Source of the DNA: an uncultured Chloroflexota bacterium
GTDB lineage: Bacteria > Chloroflexota > Anaerolineae > UBA4142 > SHND01
Direction: 5' to 3'
Length of the DNA: 32,262 nt
Assembly: GCA_937870825.1 (NCBI GenBank)
Contig: CALMZO010000020.1
Span: forward strand, 1 to 32,262
Of the stretch, positions 23,454-30,604 are shown piece after piece. The position numbers and the translations under genes are program-made. A model generated the notes under the pieces. That model was given only the letters and a program-made list of their open reading frames with translations. It ran no database searches and was not told the DNA's origin. Position 1 is the stretch's first letter; the number at the start of each line of letters is the position of its first letter.

Positions 23454-24965
23454 ATGCCTGCAATTAATCCAGTGAAAATCAAGAATGTTCGGATAAGCAA
23501 CTTTCGTTCATTTGCTCAAACTGACAAGGATCTGTTTGATAAGGACTTGGCAGGTATAAATCTTTTTATTGGTCCGAACGGTGGGGGCAAGAGCAATTTT
23601 TTTAATGCGATACGTTGGTGTGTTGGCTGGCACTCGTTCAACTCGCAGGGAACTTATGATCTTCAGAAAAACTACAACAATGAAAATGAGCCAATTGACA
23701 TCCGTCTAAGTTTTAATTCTCGCGCCGAATGCCATGAGATGTCACTTCATGCTGATGCATCTTTGGGTAGAGAATGCTGGGAAAAAGCAGTCTTGACTCC
23801 TGACGTCTGGGTACGCGAACGGTTGAAGCAACGAATCTTTCCTATAGGTTTGCCGCGTCAGTTCAGACAGATTTGGGATCGCAAGGATAGCAGTTACGAA
23901 AAAATAAAGGAGAATTGGTCTCTTATCCGAGAAGATGCAGCGCGAATCAATGTAATGTTGCCAGATGCTTGCCCGCGACTGGCGACCAATGATCGTGTGT
24001 TTTTTGAGGTGGTGGACTCTAATGGGGTCTCATGGCTTGAAGGAAGCGATGGCATTTCACTATTTTTGTACCTCATCGTTCATATCCGTATACTTGAACC
24101 CGGCTCTATTGTCCTTATCGAAGAACCAGATGTGAGCATGCACCCCGGGCTGCAAAAACAATTCCTCGATTATTTGAAATATCTGGCAAGCGCGGATGGA
24201 GGCAGTTATCAATTCCTCATCACGACACATTCACCTTACTTGATGGATTTTGCTGCGATTGACAGCGAAGTTGCCCTTTATCGAGCTTTCAAAAACGAAT
24301 CGAAATGCACACAGATAGAACTACTCGAACCAAAGACAGAAAAATGGGAATTATTGAAAGAGCTAGGACATATACCATCTGATGTAATGCAACCAAACGG
24401 AATCATTTGGGTTGAAGGGCCCTCTGATGCGATCTACATCGAGACATGGCTACAAAGAATTGCTCCCAACTTGACTCGTCCTAGAGATTACGAAATTTTG
24501 TGGTATGGTGGGGCAAACATATCTCATATCGGCGTGGATATTTGGGATAGTAGCGAGACTCCCAAAAAGATAATGGACCTTCTCAACCTAAGTCGAAATT
24601 TTTTCTTCATTGTGGACAGTGACAGCCATCTTCTAGTGAGTTCGAACAATCGTACGCGGAAACGTGCGGAGACCATGAAGAAACACAAAGAGTCTGTCTT
24701 GAAAAATTGCACAGGCGAGAATAGTTGGATTCCCGATCCATACATCGAAAAATATGTAAAAGACTACATGAGTTGGGATGATATGCCGAGGCAAAAGAAA
24801 CCAGAATATGCTCAAGACTATCAAAAGAAAATCAAGGAATTAGACAATACTCAAGAGACTCAATTTCTCCAATCTCTCCAAAAGTCAGGGGCTTTACAGG
24901 AGATTCGCAGACTGAAACAAATAATCGAGAAATGGCAATCCAACCATCTTACTCTACCAGAGTAA
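23454..24965 (+). CDS. OLD-like AAA ATPase with C-terminal TOPRIM domain
   Basis: A 503-residue protein like overcoming-lysogenization-defect (OLD) family ATPase-nucleases, a group often used in phage defence. Visible motifs: FRSFAQTD at the N-terminal strand, Walker A GPNGGGKSN (40-48), a diverged signature WLEGSDGISLFL (194-205), Walker B SIVLIEEPDVSMHP (218-231), the H-loop THSPYLM (258-264), then TOPRIM IWVEGPSDAIYIETWL (Glu321, Asp325) and FIVDSDSH (Asp388, Asp390). The insert between Walker A and signature is short, and the C-terminus is rich in Lys and Gln. No UvrD-like helicase neighbour is present, so this would be a stand-alone (class 1) OLD. Codon usage and composition are AT-richer than the flanking genes, consistent with transfer. 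The ATG lacks a good ribosome binding site. Confidence 0.8.
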   Translation: MPAINPVKIKNVRISNFRSFAQTDKDLFDKDLAGINLFIGPNGGGKSNFFNAIRWCVGWHSFNSQGTYDLQKNYNNENEPIDIRLSFNSRAECHEMSLHADASLGRECWEKAVLTPDVWVRERLKQRIFPIGLPRQFRQIWDRKDSSYEKIKENWSLIREDAARINVMLPDACPRLATNDRVFFEVVDSNGVSWLEGSDGISLFLYLIVHIRILEPGSIVLIEEPDVSMHPGLQKQFLDYLKYLASADGGSYQFLITTHSPYLMDFAAIDSEVALYRAFKNESKCTQIELLEPKTEKWELLKELGHIPSDVMQPNGIIWVEGPSDAIYIETWLQRIAPNLTRPRDYEILWYGGANISHIGVDIWDSSETPKKIMDLLNLSRNFFFIVDSDSHLLVSSNNRTRKRAETMKKHKESVLKNCTGENSWIPDPYIEKYVKDYMSWDDMPRQKKPEYAQDYQKKIKELDNTQETQFLQSLQKSGALQEIRRLKQIIEKWQSNHLTLPE

Positions 24966-24973
24966 AAAAACCA

Positions 24974-25015
24974 TAAATCCCCGTGACTCCCAATTCCTCA
25001 CCTCCCTCCGTTCCG
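24974..25015 (+). repeat. Duplicated fragment of the helicase gene's 5' end
   Basis: The stretch 24974-25015 matches 25864-25909 (the start of the helicase gene and bases just before it). There are two mismatches and one 4-bp gap in the left half, and 25 identical bases in the right half (24991-25015 against 25885-25909). It lies 9 bp after the ATPase stop. The two copies bracket the toxin-antitoxin pair. Confidence 0.8.
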
Positions 25016-25075
25016 AAAAGTGTGTGGGTGTCGGCAAGCGGATTGTGCGCGCGAATTTCAAGGTTCATAAGCGAT

Positions 25076-25103
25076 TTGATTTTTGTAACGGGTATGCTAT
25101 GCT
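25076..25103 (+). promoter_or_regulatory. Promoter of the toxin-antitoxin pair
   Basis: TTGATT (25076-25081) and TATGCT (25098-25103) are 16 bp apart; the -10 box is preceded by TGC, an extended -10. A ribosome binding site (AAGGAG at 25113-25118) and ATG at 25125 follow. Confidence 0.45.
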
Positions 25104-25124
25104 GTGTCCAGCAAGGAGAAAAAT

Positions 25125-25481
25125 ATGACTCCCTCACAAACGATTCCCGAATTGGTTGCCGAACATCGCGCGTTGGTGCGACGCGTTGAAAAAATTGAAA
25201 AGATTCTCAATCGGCGATTGCCAGAGCCAACTCCAAAAAAGACAGCCCCGAGCATTGCCCCAAAACGAAAAAAAGATATTCGAGTTTTGATTCAGGAGAT
25301 GCAGGAGAAATATGCAGGCGCAACCTCACTCACCGAAGCCCTCCTCGCAGAGCGGCGCGCCGAAATCGCGCGCCAAGAAGCCGAAATTCGTACTCGACTC
25401 GCACGCCATCGTCGCACTGGTGGACAAGGAAAAGGGACACGAACGCGTCGCGGAACGACTCGTAGCCGCGCAAAACGATGA
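25125..25481 (+). CDS. Putative antitoxin of a PIN-domain toxin-antitoxin pair
   Basis: A 118-residue basic protein. ATG at 25125 has AAGGAG at six bases. The body is a helical, coiled-coil-like N-terminal part (ELVAEHRALVRRVEKIEKILNRRL), a Pro/Lys hinge, then IRVLIQEMQEKYAGATSLTEALLAERRAEIARQEAEI. The segment SLTEALLAERRAEIAR is like the toxin-binding tail of antitoxins paired with PIN toxins. The last ~30 residues are almost all Arg, Gly and Thr and overlap the toxin gene. They may be a read-through product of a shifted stop rather than native sequence. No DNA-binding fold is obvious. Assignment rests mainly on the neighbour. Confidence 0.6.
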   Translation: MTPSQTIPELVAEHRALVRRVEKIEKILNRRLPEPTPKKTAPSIAPKRKKDIRVLIQEMQEKYAGATSLTEALLAERRAEIARQEAEIRTRLARHRRTGGQGKGTRTRRGTTRSRAKR

Positions 25482-25776
25482 AATTGCGCTTTACATGAGT
25501 TTGATCAATTGGGGTGAAATTCTTTACACATTTGAACGAGAGCGCGGGACGCAATTTGCGAATGAGCTCGAAAAAGACCTCGATGAATATCCAATGAGAT
25601 TGATCGGAGTGAACCGCAAACGGATTCGAACAGCGGCGCGCGTAAAGAGCATATATCGTTTGTCCTACGCGGATGCGTTTGCTGTCGTATTGGCGCAAGA
25701 GCTCAAGGCGACAGTCATCACAGGCGATCCCGAATGTAGAACGGATGAACACCTTGTTGCTGTTTTTTGGGTCTGA
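25312..25776 (+). CDS. PIN-domain (VapC-like) toxin ribonuclease
   Basis: A 154-residue protein; the PIN core runs from about residue 24. Acidic active-site residues are visible: Asp29 (KFVLDSHAIVALV), Glu69 (NWGEILY), Asp121 (SYADAFAVVLAQEL) and Asp139 (ATVITGDPE). These chelate metal in PIN RNases, which cleave tRNA or mRNA. ATG at 25312 has AGGAG a few bases upstream but lies 170 nt inside the antitoxin gene; the first ~23 residues (PHSPKPSSQSGAP) look unstructured, and a later start would also leave the domain intact. Confidence 0.8.
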   Translation: MQAQPHSPKPSSQSGAPKSRAKKPKFVLDSHAIVALVDKEKGHERVAERLVAAQNDEIALYMSLINWGEILYTFERERGTQFANELEKDLDEYPMRLIGVNRKRIRTAARVKSIYRLSYADAFAVVLAQELKATVITGDPECRTDEHLVAVFWV

Positions 25777-25820
25777 TAATTTCCGCCATTCGTTCTCGAC
25801 TGGCGGTTTTTTGTCCACGC

Positions 25821-25869
25821 GCAAATCGCAAATCAAAAATCAAAAATCAAAAATCTGAAATCCTAAATT
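25821..25869 (+). repeat. Heptameric tandem repeat before the helicase gene (seven units)
   Basis: GCAAATC, GCAAATC, AAAAATC, AAAAATC, AAAAATC, TGAAATC, CTAAATT: seven 7-nt units with consensus NNAAATC end three bases before the GTG start of the helicase gene. The duplicated fragment at 24974 retains only part of the last unit. Confidence 0.85.
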
Positions 25870-25872
25870 CCC

Positions 25873-28170
25873 GTGACGCCCACCCAATTCCTCACCTCCC
25901 TCCGTTCCGCAAAACACTACGCCAATCAAATCGTTCATCTGGAACACCTCGCGCCGCGCGCGGCGAAATACGCGCGCCTGGAGAACTCACTGCATCCCGC
26001 ACTGCAAGACGCGTTGAAACAAATCGGCATCGAAAAATTTTTCTCGCATCAAGCCCACGCCATCAACGCCGCGCGCGAGGGCTATGATGTCGTCGTCGCC
26101 ACAAGCACCTCGTCGGGCAAAACATTGTGCTACAACATTCCCGTGCTCGAAGCGATTCTCGAACAGGCGAACTCGCGCGCGTTGTATCTGTTTCCGACAA
26201 AAGCGCTGGCGCAAGACCAGTTGCGCGCGTTGGATGAATTGACGAATGTGTTGGAGACGAACAAGCAAATCGTTTTCGACACGTACGATGGCGACACGAA
26301 ACGCGAAGCGCGCACGAAATTACGCAAGCGCGGCAACATCATTCTCACGAATCCCGATATGCTGTCGCTCGGAATCTTGCCGAATCATTCGATGTGGGCG
26401 GATTTCATCGCGAATTTGAAATATGTGGTGATTGACGAGGCGCACATTTATCGCGGTGTGTTTGGTTCGCAGGTCGCGTGCGTGTTGCGACGACTGCGCC
26501 GCATTTGCGAATACTATTCCGCGAATCCGCAGTTTATTTTTTGTTCCGCGACGATTGCGAATCCGGGCGAGCATGTGCATCGTTTGTCGGGCAGACGCGC
26601 CAAAGTGATTGCCGAAGACGGCGCGCCGCGCGGGCAGCGCGAATTTGCGTTATGGAATCCGCCGTTCATTGACAAGACGCGCACAACGCGGCGCAGCCCC
26701 AATTCCGAAGCCGCGCATTTGTTTTCGGAACTCGTGCGCGAAAAGTTGCGAAACATTACCTTTGTGCGCGCGCGCAAACTCGCGGAACTGGTTTTGTTGT
26801 ATGCGCGCGACAATTTGAAACGTACGGACCCTGAATTGGTGGACAAGGTGAAATCGTACCGCGCGGGTTACCTCGCCGACGAACGCCGCGCCATCGAGCG
26901 CGATTTGTTTTCGGGAAAATTGTTGGGCGTGACGGCGACGAACGCGCTCGAGTTGGGAATTGACGTGGGACATCTCGACGCGACGGTGGTTGTCGGATTT
27001 CCGGGTACCATCGCGTCGTTGTGGCAGCAAGTGGGACGTTCGGGACGCGGGACGCGCGACGCGCTTTCGATTTTGGTTGGAATGGATGACCCGCTGAATC
27101 AATTTTTTATGCGGCATCCCGAAGTGTTGTTTGCGAAACCTGTCGAACACGCGCTGATTTATCCCGACAATCCGTACATTCTGGAAAAACATTTGCCGTG
27201 CGCGGCGTACGAATTGCCGTTGACGAACGCGGACGAAGATTTATTTGGACCCGGTTTCGTCGAAGCGATGATTCGTTTGGAACGCAGTGGCACGCTCGAA
27301 TATCGGAACGAGCAGTGGTATTTTCGCGGACTCGGGTATCCTGCCGAAAAGGTCAACATTCGTTCGGTGTCGGACCAAATTGTTTCGTTGGTGGACACGA
27401 AAAATAATTTCAAGACGATTGAGGAGATTGAAGCGACGACGGCGATGCAGCGTTGTTACGAGGGCGCGATTTATTTACATCAAGGCGAATCGTACTTGAT
27501 TACAAAACTGGATTTGGAAGCGGGCGCGGCGTACTGCAAACCCGTTGACGTGGATTTTTATACCGAAGTGCGCGAGAACGGCGAGACGCGCATTCTGAAA
27601 TCGCTGCGCGAACGTGCTGTAGGGGCGGGGCTTGTCCCTGCCCATTACGGCGATGTGCGCGTGACGGAACAAATTGTCGGCTATCGTCGCAAACGTCAAT
27701 TCACCGAAGAAGTGTTGGCGACGATTGATTTGGATTATCCGCCGCAACTCTTTGACACGAAAGCGGTGTGGTGGGATATTCCCGAAGAGTTGATTCGCAA
27801 AATTTCGCGCGAAGGGTGTGACCTCGCGGGTTCGCTGCACGCGGCGGAACACGCGTGTATTGGACTCTTGCCGCTGTTTGCAATGTGTGACCGCTGGGAT
27901 ATTGGCGGACTTTCGATTCTCTTGCATCCCGACACGGGCAAGCCGCAAATTTTTATTTACGATGGTTTTCCCGGCGGCATCGGCATTACGGAAAAAGCGT
28001 TCGCGTTGTTGGAATCATTGTGGACGGCGACATTGGAAACAATCGAACAATGTCCGTGCGAATTCGGCTGCCCGTCGTGCGTGCAATCGCCGAAATGCGG
28101 AAACAACAACGAGCCGTTGGATAAAAAGGGCGCGGTGATTTTGTTGAGGGGATTATTGGGGGGTAAATAA
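25873..28170 (+). CDS. MrfA/YprA-like DEAD/DEAH superfamily-2 helicase with C-terminal zinc-binding cysteine cluster
   Basis: A 765-residue SF2 helicase of the MrfA (YprA) family, DNA translocases tied to mitomycin-type damage repair in Bacillus. Motifs: HQAHAIN (Q-like), TSTSSGKT (77-84), LFPTKALAQDQL, IDEAH (187-191), FCSATIANP (SAT 225-227), VTATNALELGIDVGHLD, QQVGRSGRGTRDAL. The C-terminal MZB-type domain ends with CPCEFGCPSCVQSPKC, five cysteines from residue 727 on. GTG at 25873 has no ribosome binding site; a heptameric repeat precedes it. Residues 582-590 (AVGAGLVPA) come from a palindromic repeat inserted in frame just before HYGDVRVTEQIVGY, a conserved region. Confidence 0.92.
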   Translation: MTPTQFLTSLRSAKHYANQIVHLEHLAPRAAKYARLENSLHPALQDALKQIGIEKFFSHQAHAINAAREGYDVVVATSTSSGKTLCYNIPVLEAILEQANSRALYLFPTKALAQDQLRALDELTNVLETNKQIVFDTYDGDTKREARTKLRKRGNIILTNPDMLSLGILPNHSMWADFIANLKYVVIDEAHIYRGVFGSQVACVLRRLRRICEYYSANPQFIFCSATIANPGEHVHRLSGRRAKVIAEDGAPRGQREFALWNPPFIDKTRTTRRSPNSEAAHLFSELVREKLRNITFVRARKLAELVLLYARDNLKRTDPELVDKVKSYRAGYLADERRAIERDLFSGKLLGVTATNALELGIDVGHLDATVVVGFPGTIASLWQQVGRSGRGTRDALSILVGMDDPLNQFFMRHPEVLFAKPVEHALIYPDNPYILEKHLPCAAYELPLTNADEDLFGPGFVEAMIRLERSGTLEYRNEQWYFRGLGYPAEKVNIRSVSDQIVSLVDTKNNFKTIEEIEATTAMQRCYEGAIYLHQGESYLITKLDLEAGAAYCKPVDVDFYTEVRENGETRILKSLRERAVGAGLVPAHYGDVRVTEQIVGYRRKRQFTEEVLATIDLDYPPQLFDTKAVWWDIPEELIRKISREGCDLAGSLHAAEHACIGLLPLFAMCDRWDIGGLSILLHPDTGKPQIFIYDGFPGGIGITEKAFALLESLWTATLETIEQCPCEFGCPSCVQSPKCGNNNEPLDKKGAVILLRGLLGGK
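27616..27642 (+). repeat. Palindromic interspersed repeat inserted in frame in the helicase gene
   Basis: GCTGTAGGGGCGGGGCTTGT followed by CCCTGCCC is 27 bp and in frame, coding AVGAGLVPA. It resembles the GTAGGGGC...GCCCCTAC palindromic repeats scattered between genes in related genomes (from memory). The junctions fall between a basic helix end (LRER) and the conserved HYGDV segment. Confidence 0.6.
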
Positions 28171-28215
28171 AAAACTTTTGTCGTGCGAATTCTGCACGAC
28201 AAAAGTTTTTTATTT
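28165..28215. terminator. Perfect 22-bp bidirectional terminator
   Basis: 28165-28186 and 28194-28215 are exact reverse complements around GAATTCT, with A-runs on one side and T-runs on the other. Both the helicase stop (28168-28170) and the stop of the opposing globin gene (28215-28217) fall within or at its edge. Confidence 0.92.
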
Positions 28216-29198
28216 CAATATTGCGGCACTTCCAACTTTACCTCACCATCTTCCACCCTGACCCGAAACGTATCCAAATGCGATTTCGGGTCATTCAATA
28301 AATGTCCATCGCGCACATCGTATTGAAAACCATGCCATGGACATTCAATCACATCGCCGTTCATGGGTCCGGTGCAAACGGGTCCGCCGCGATGGAGACA
28401 ACTGTTGTGCAGCGCATACCAATTGCCGTTGTGATGAAAGATGCCGATGGAAATTCCATCTACATCAACGATTTTGCGCTCGCCTTCGGAAATTTCGTCG
28501 GCACGCGCGATGGCAACCACTTTGACGTTTGACGTATCACGTTCGCCCATCTCTTGCCCGACAGCATCGCGCGCAAGTTGTTCGATGCCTGCTTCGTCAA
28601 TCGCCACAAGCGGCTCGAATGTTTCGGGAACGCGTTCGTTGTAATACGCGCGCGCGAGCATTTCGAGCACCACCATCATCAATTTGTCCCACGCTTCTTT
28701 GGCGGCGTGTTCAAATTCTTCATCCTTGTCATGGAGGTCCTCCATGATGGCGTGACTCAACGCGTGCGAAATAAACCCCACCATCCCAATCACGTACCGT
28801 TCCGCGATGTAAATGCTCGGGTCTGCGCCGTGTGAAGTGTGTGCGCGCCCCACGTAATCAATGTACGACGCGTACTCGTCGTCGTAATTGCCCTCGACGG
28901 TGCGTCGCCAAAAATTCGCGTTGTGCCGCATTCGCAGCTGCAAGTACGGCACGTCAATGTTTCCGCTTTTGTCCAAGAAAAATCTGCGCGTGGGCGGATA
29001 ACGCAAGAGATGTTCGTAAAAATCGCTGACGATGCGCGCGAGATGTTTTTCGACGATGGGTTTCGTTTTGACGATGGCTTGTTCGTCCGCGCGCGTAAAT
29101 CCGACAAATTCCGCCATGTAGCGAAAGTATTTGCCTGCATCGGGCGCGCCGCGTTTTGGGGTGTTCGGTCGAGTTGTTCGAGTTGTTGGTTCGTTCAT
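28215..29198 (-). CDS. Protoglobin-Rieske [2Fe-2S] fusion protein
   Basis: A 327-residue soluble protein with two redox domains. Residues about 20-195 are a protoglobin / globin-coupled-sensor-type globin: GKYFRYMAEFVGFTRADEQAI at the start, YPPTRRFFLD, then DYVGRAHTSHGADPSIYIAERYVIGMVGF. His120 in GRAH is in the place of the heme proximal ligand of this family. Residues about 225-327 are a Rieske ferredoxin domain with the ligand pairs C267-L-H269 and C286-P-W-H289, followed by GFQYDVRDG. ATG at 29198 is chosen because the frame upstream is a low-complexity repeat. A combined heme and iron-sulfur protein suggests electron transfer to the heme for O2 or NO chemistry, but that is inference. 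The N-terminal NEPTTRTTRPN is repeat-derived. Confidence 0.88.
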   Translation of the reverse strand: MNEPTTRTTRPNTPKRGAPDAGKYFRYMAEFVGFTRADEQAIVKTKPIVEKHLARIVSDFYEHLLRYPPTRRFFLDKSGNIDVPYLQLRMRHNANFWRRTVEGNYDDEYASYIDYVGRAHTSHGADPSIYIAERYVIGMVGFISHALSHAIMEDLHDKDEEFEHAAKEAWDKLMMVVLEMLARAYYNERVPETFEPLVAIDEAGIEQLARDAVGQEMGERDTSNVKVVAIARADEISEGERKIVDVDGISIGIFHHNGNWYALHNSCLHRGGPVCTGPMNGDVIECPWHGFQYDVRDGHLLNDPKSHLDTFRVRVEDGEVKLEVPQY

Positions 29199-29207
29199 GC
29201 AGTACTC

Positions 29208-29231
29208 ACGCCAAGCCGCAAAGGCGCAAAG
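29208..29231. repeat. Octameric repeat between the globin-Rieske and aldo/keto reductase genes
   Basis: ACGCCAAG, CCGCAAAG and GCGCAAAG are three 8-nt units located 10 bp upstream of the ATG of the globin-Rieske gene (minus strand). Similar text occurs widely between genes in related genomes, from memory. Confidence 0.5.
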
Positions 29232-29253
29232 AAAACTCTGTGAATCAAATAAA

Positions 29254-30225
29254 TTACTGCGACCAATCGGTTGGGGTTCGGTCCCAGCGATGTTTTTCCA
29301 ATTCGCGCATGAGGTCGTCATTCAATAACATGCCGTCGCTTGCGGCAATGTTCGCGCGCACATTTTTTTCTTTCCGCATTCCGGGAATAATGGTGCTGAC
29401 GGTTTTGTTGGCGAGAATCCAGCGCAGCGCCATTTCAGGCATGGTCATGTTTTGCGGCACAAGCGGTTTCAACGCGTCCGCGTGTTCCACACTCGCTTTC
29501 AAATTGTCGGGCACAAAATAGCCGTTGCGCCAATCGCCTTCTGCCCATTTGGAATCGTTTGTCAGCGTGCCGGTGAGCGAACCTTCATCGAACGGAACGC
29601 GCGCAATCACGGCGATATTCAACTCGGCACACACGGGAAACAATTCATCGTTGGGATTTTGGTCAAAGATATTGTAAATCACTTGCACCGCGTCAATGTG
29701 TCCGGTACGCAGCGAACGAATGGCGTTCCGGGGTTCCCAACGATTGATGCTGATGCCCGCCGCTTGAATTTTCCCCTCGCGCTTTAAATCCTCCAACGCG
29801 CGCTGCCATTCTTCCCTCTCCGCCCAGTCGTCCTCCCAGACATGAAACTGCTGTACGTCAATTGTTTCGACGCCGAGATTCTTTAAACTCAACTCGGTGT
29901 ACTCTTTGATGTACTCGGCGGGAAAAACGTCGTCGAGTTTAAAGCCGCGCCGCGAGGGCCAGATGCGATTCTTGGGCGGAATCTTTGTGGCAATGTACAA
30001 TTTTTTGTCGGGGTGCGCGCGCTGCAATTGCGCGAATAATTTTTCGCTGTGACCGGAACCGTACGCCCACGCGGTATCAAAAAAATTGCAGCCGAGTTCG
30101 ACGGCGAGCTCCAGCGAGCGTAACGATTCCGCGTCGTCCGATTCGGTCCAGCCGCCCATGCCCCACATGCCGTAACCGATTTCGCTCACTTGCCAGCCCG
30201 CGCGTCCAAAGGTGCGATAAAGCAT
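29254..30225 (-). CDS. Aldo/keto reductase family oxidoreductase
   Basis: A 323-residue NADPH-dependent reductase. ATG at 30225 (MLYRTFGRAGWQVSEIGYG) starts at the usual family position; longer readings add a non-conserved basic stretch. The AKR tetrad is present: Asp50 and Tyr55 (NFFDTAWAYGSGHSE), Lys81 (IATKIPP) and His128 (VQQFHVW). GISINRWEP, QVIYNIFDQ and the C-terminal STIIPGMRKEKNVRANI are the NADP-binding features. The substrate is not predictable. It lies upstream of the globin-Rieske gene on the same strand with a 55-bp gap, so they may share a transcript. Confidence 0.9.
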   Translation of the reverse strand: MLYRTFGRAGWQVSEIGYGMWGMGGWTESDDAESLRSLELAVELGCNFFDTAWAYGSGHSEKLFAQLQRAHPDKKLYIATKIPPKNRIWPSRRGFKLDDVFPAEYIKEYTELSLKNLGVETIDVQQFHVWEDDWAEREEWQRALEDLKREGKIQAAGISINRWEPRNAIRSLRTGHIDAVQVIYNIFDQNPNDELFPVCAELNIAVIARVPFDEGSLTGTLTNDSKWAEGDWRNGYFVPDNLKASVEHADALKPLVPQNMTMPEMALRWILANKTVSTIIPGMRKEKNVRANIAASDGMLLNDDLMRELEKHRWDRTPTDWSQ

Positions 30226-30373
30226 GATACGAAATAGTTTCCTTGACTCGTATGCTTTTCTCATTCTTTTTTTCATCAAAAGGATTGAGGAAAGCATAGG
30301 AACGTGTGAACCCTTGCAGACTCAAAACGATGAGGATGGTACGCGCAACGAGTAGAGCTGTCAAGAACCGGTC

Positions 30374-30527
30374 TTGGGCGGACCAGGGCAACTGCAAAGT
30401 CGCGTTAACTGTCATTTCGAGCGGATGCGAGAAATCTCATTACGCGCGGCAGACGAGATTTCTCACTCCGTTCGGAATGACACACCTCTTTTTCAAGGGA
30501 CTTTGCAGTTGCCATATTGGGCGGACC
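30374..30527 (-). mobile_element. MITE-like palindromic element, copy 2, with 11-bp target site duplication
   Basis: The element proper is 30385-30516 (132 bp), the reverse complement of copy 1 (8777-8906) at about 92% identity by eye, with the same ends. It is flanked by the exact direct repeat TTGGGCGGACC (30374-30384 and 30517-30527), which is unrelated to the direct repeat of copy 1. It has no coding capacity. Confidence 0.85.
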
Positions 30528-30561
30528 GCGGTTGTTGAAAAGTTGTCGGGTAACACGCGAC

Positions 30562-30602
30562 AAAAAAAATCGCCCGGAGAATTTCCCCGGACGATTTTTT
30601 TT
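30562..30602. terminator. Bidirectional terminator after the FAD oxidoreductase gene
   Basis: AAAAAAAATCGCCCGGAGA and TCCCCGGACGATTTTTTTT form a long stem around a 4-5-nt loop with two imperfect pairs. It lies directly downstream of the minus-strand stop at 30605. Confidence 0.9.
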
Positions 30603-30604
30603 GC

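Larger units (their letters stand above)
30226..30604. other. 379-bp gene-free region holding a MITE copy and a terminator
   Basis: Between the aldo/keto reductase start and the stop of the FAD oxidoreductase. It contains the second palindromic element with its 11-bp direct repeats and a bidirectional terminator. The remaining ~150 bp near 30226-30373 should hold the reductase promoter; no convincing -35/-10 pair was found. Confidence 0.6.

Noticed and set aside
23454..24965. Gabija or PARIS system
   Set aside because: The ATPase-TOPRIM chain fits OLD generally, but no GajB-like helicase or separate AriB-type partner lies next to it.
24949..25137. Small minus-strand frame with a protein-like sequence (ADTHTLFGTEGGEELGV)
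   Set aside because: Its appealing part is the reverse strand of the duplicated helicase 5' end, and there is no ribosome binding site or partner.
17984..25869. CRISPR arrays
   Set aside because: The repeats are 7-8 nt with no unique spacers between identical units and no cas genes nearby.
29199..29321. Forty-one extra N-terminal residues for the globin-Rieske protein
   Set aside because: They are encoded by low-complexity repeat sequence overlapping the end of the reductase gene, and the globin domain is complete without them.
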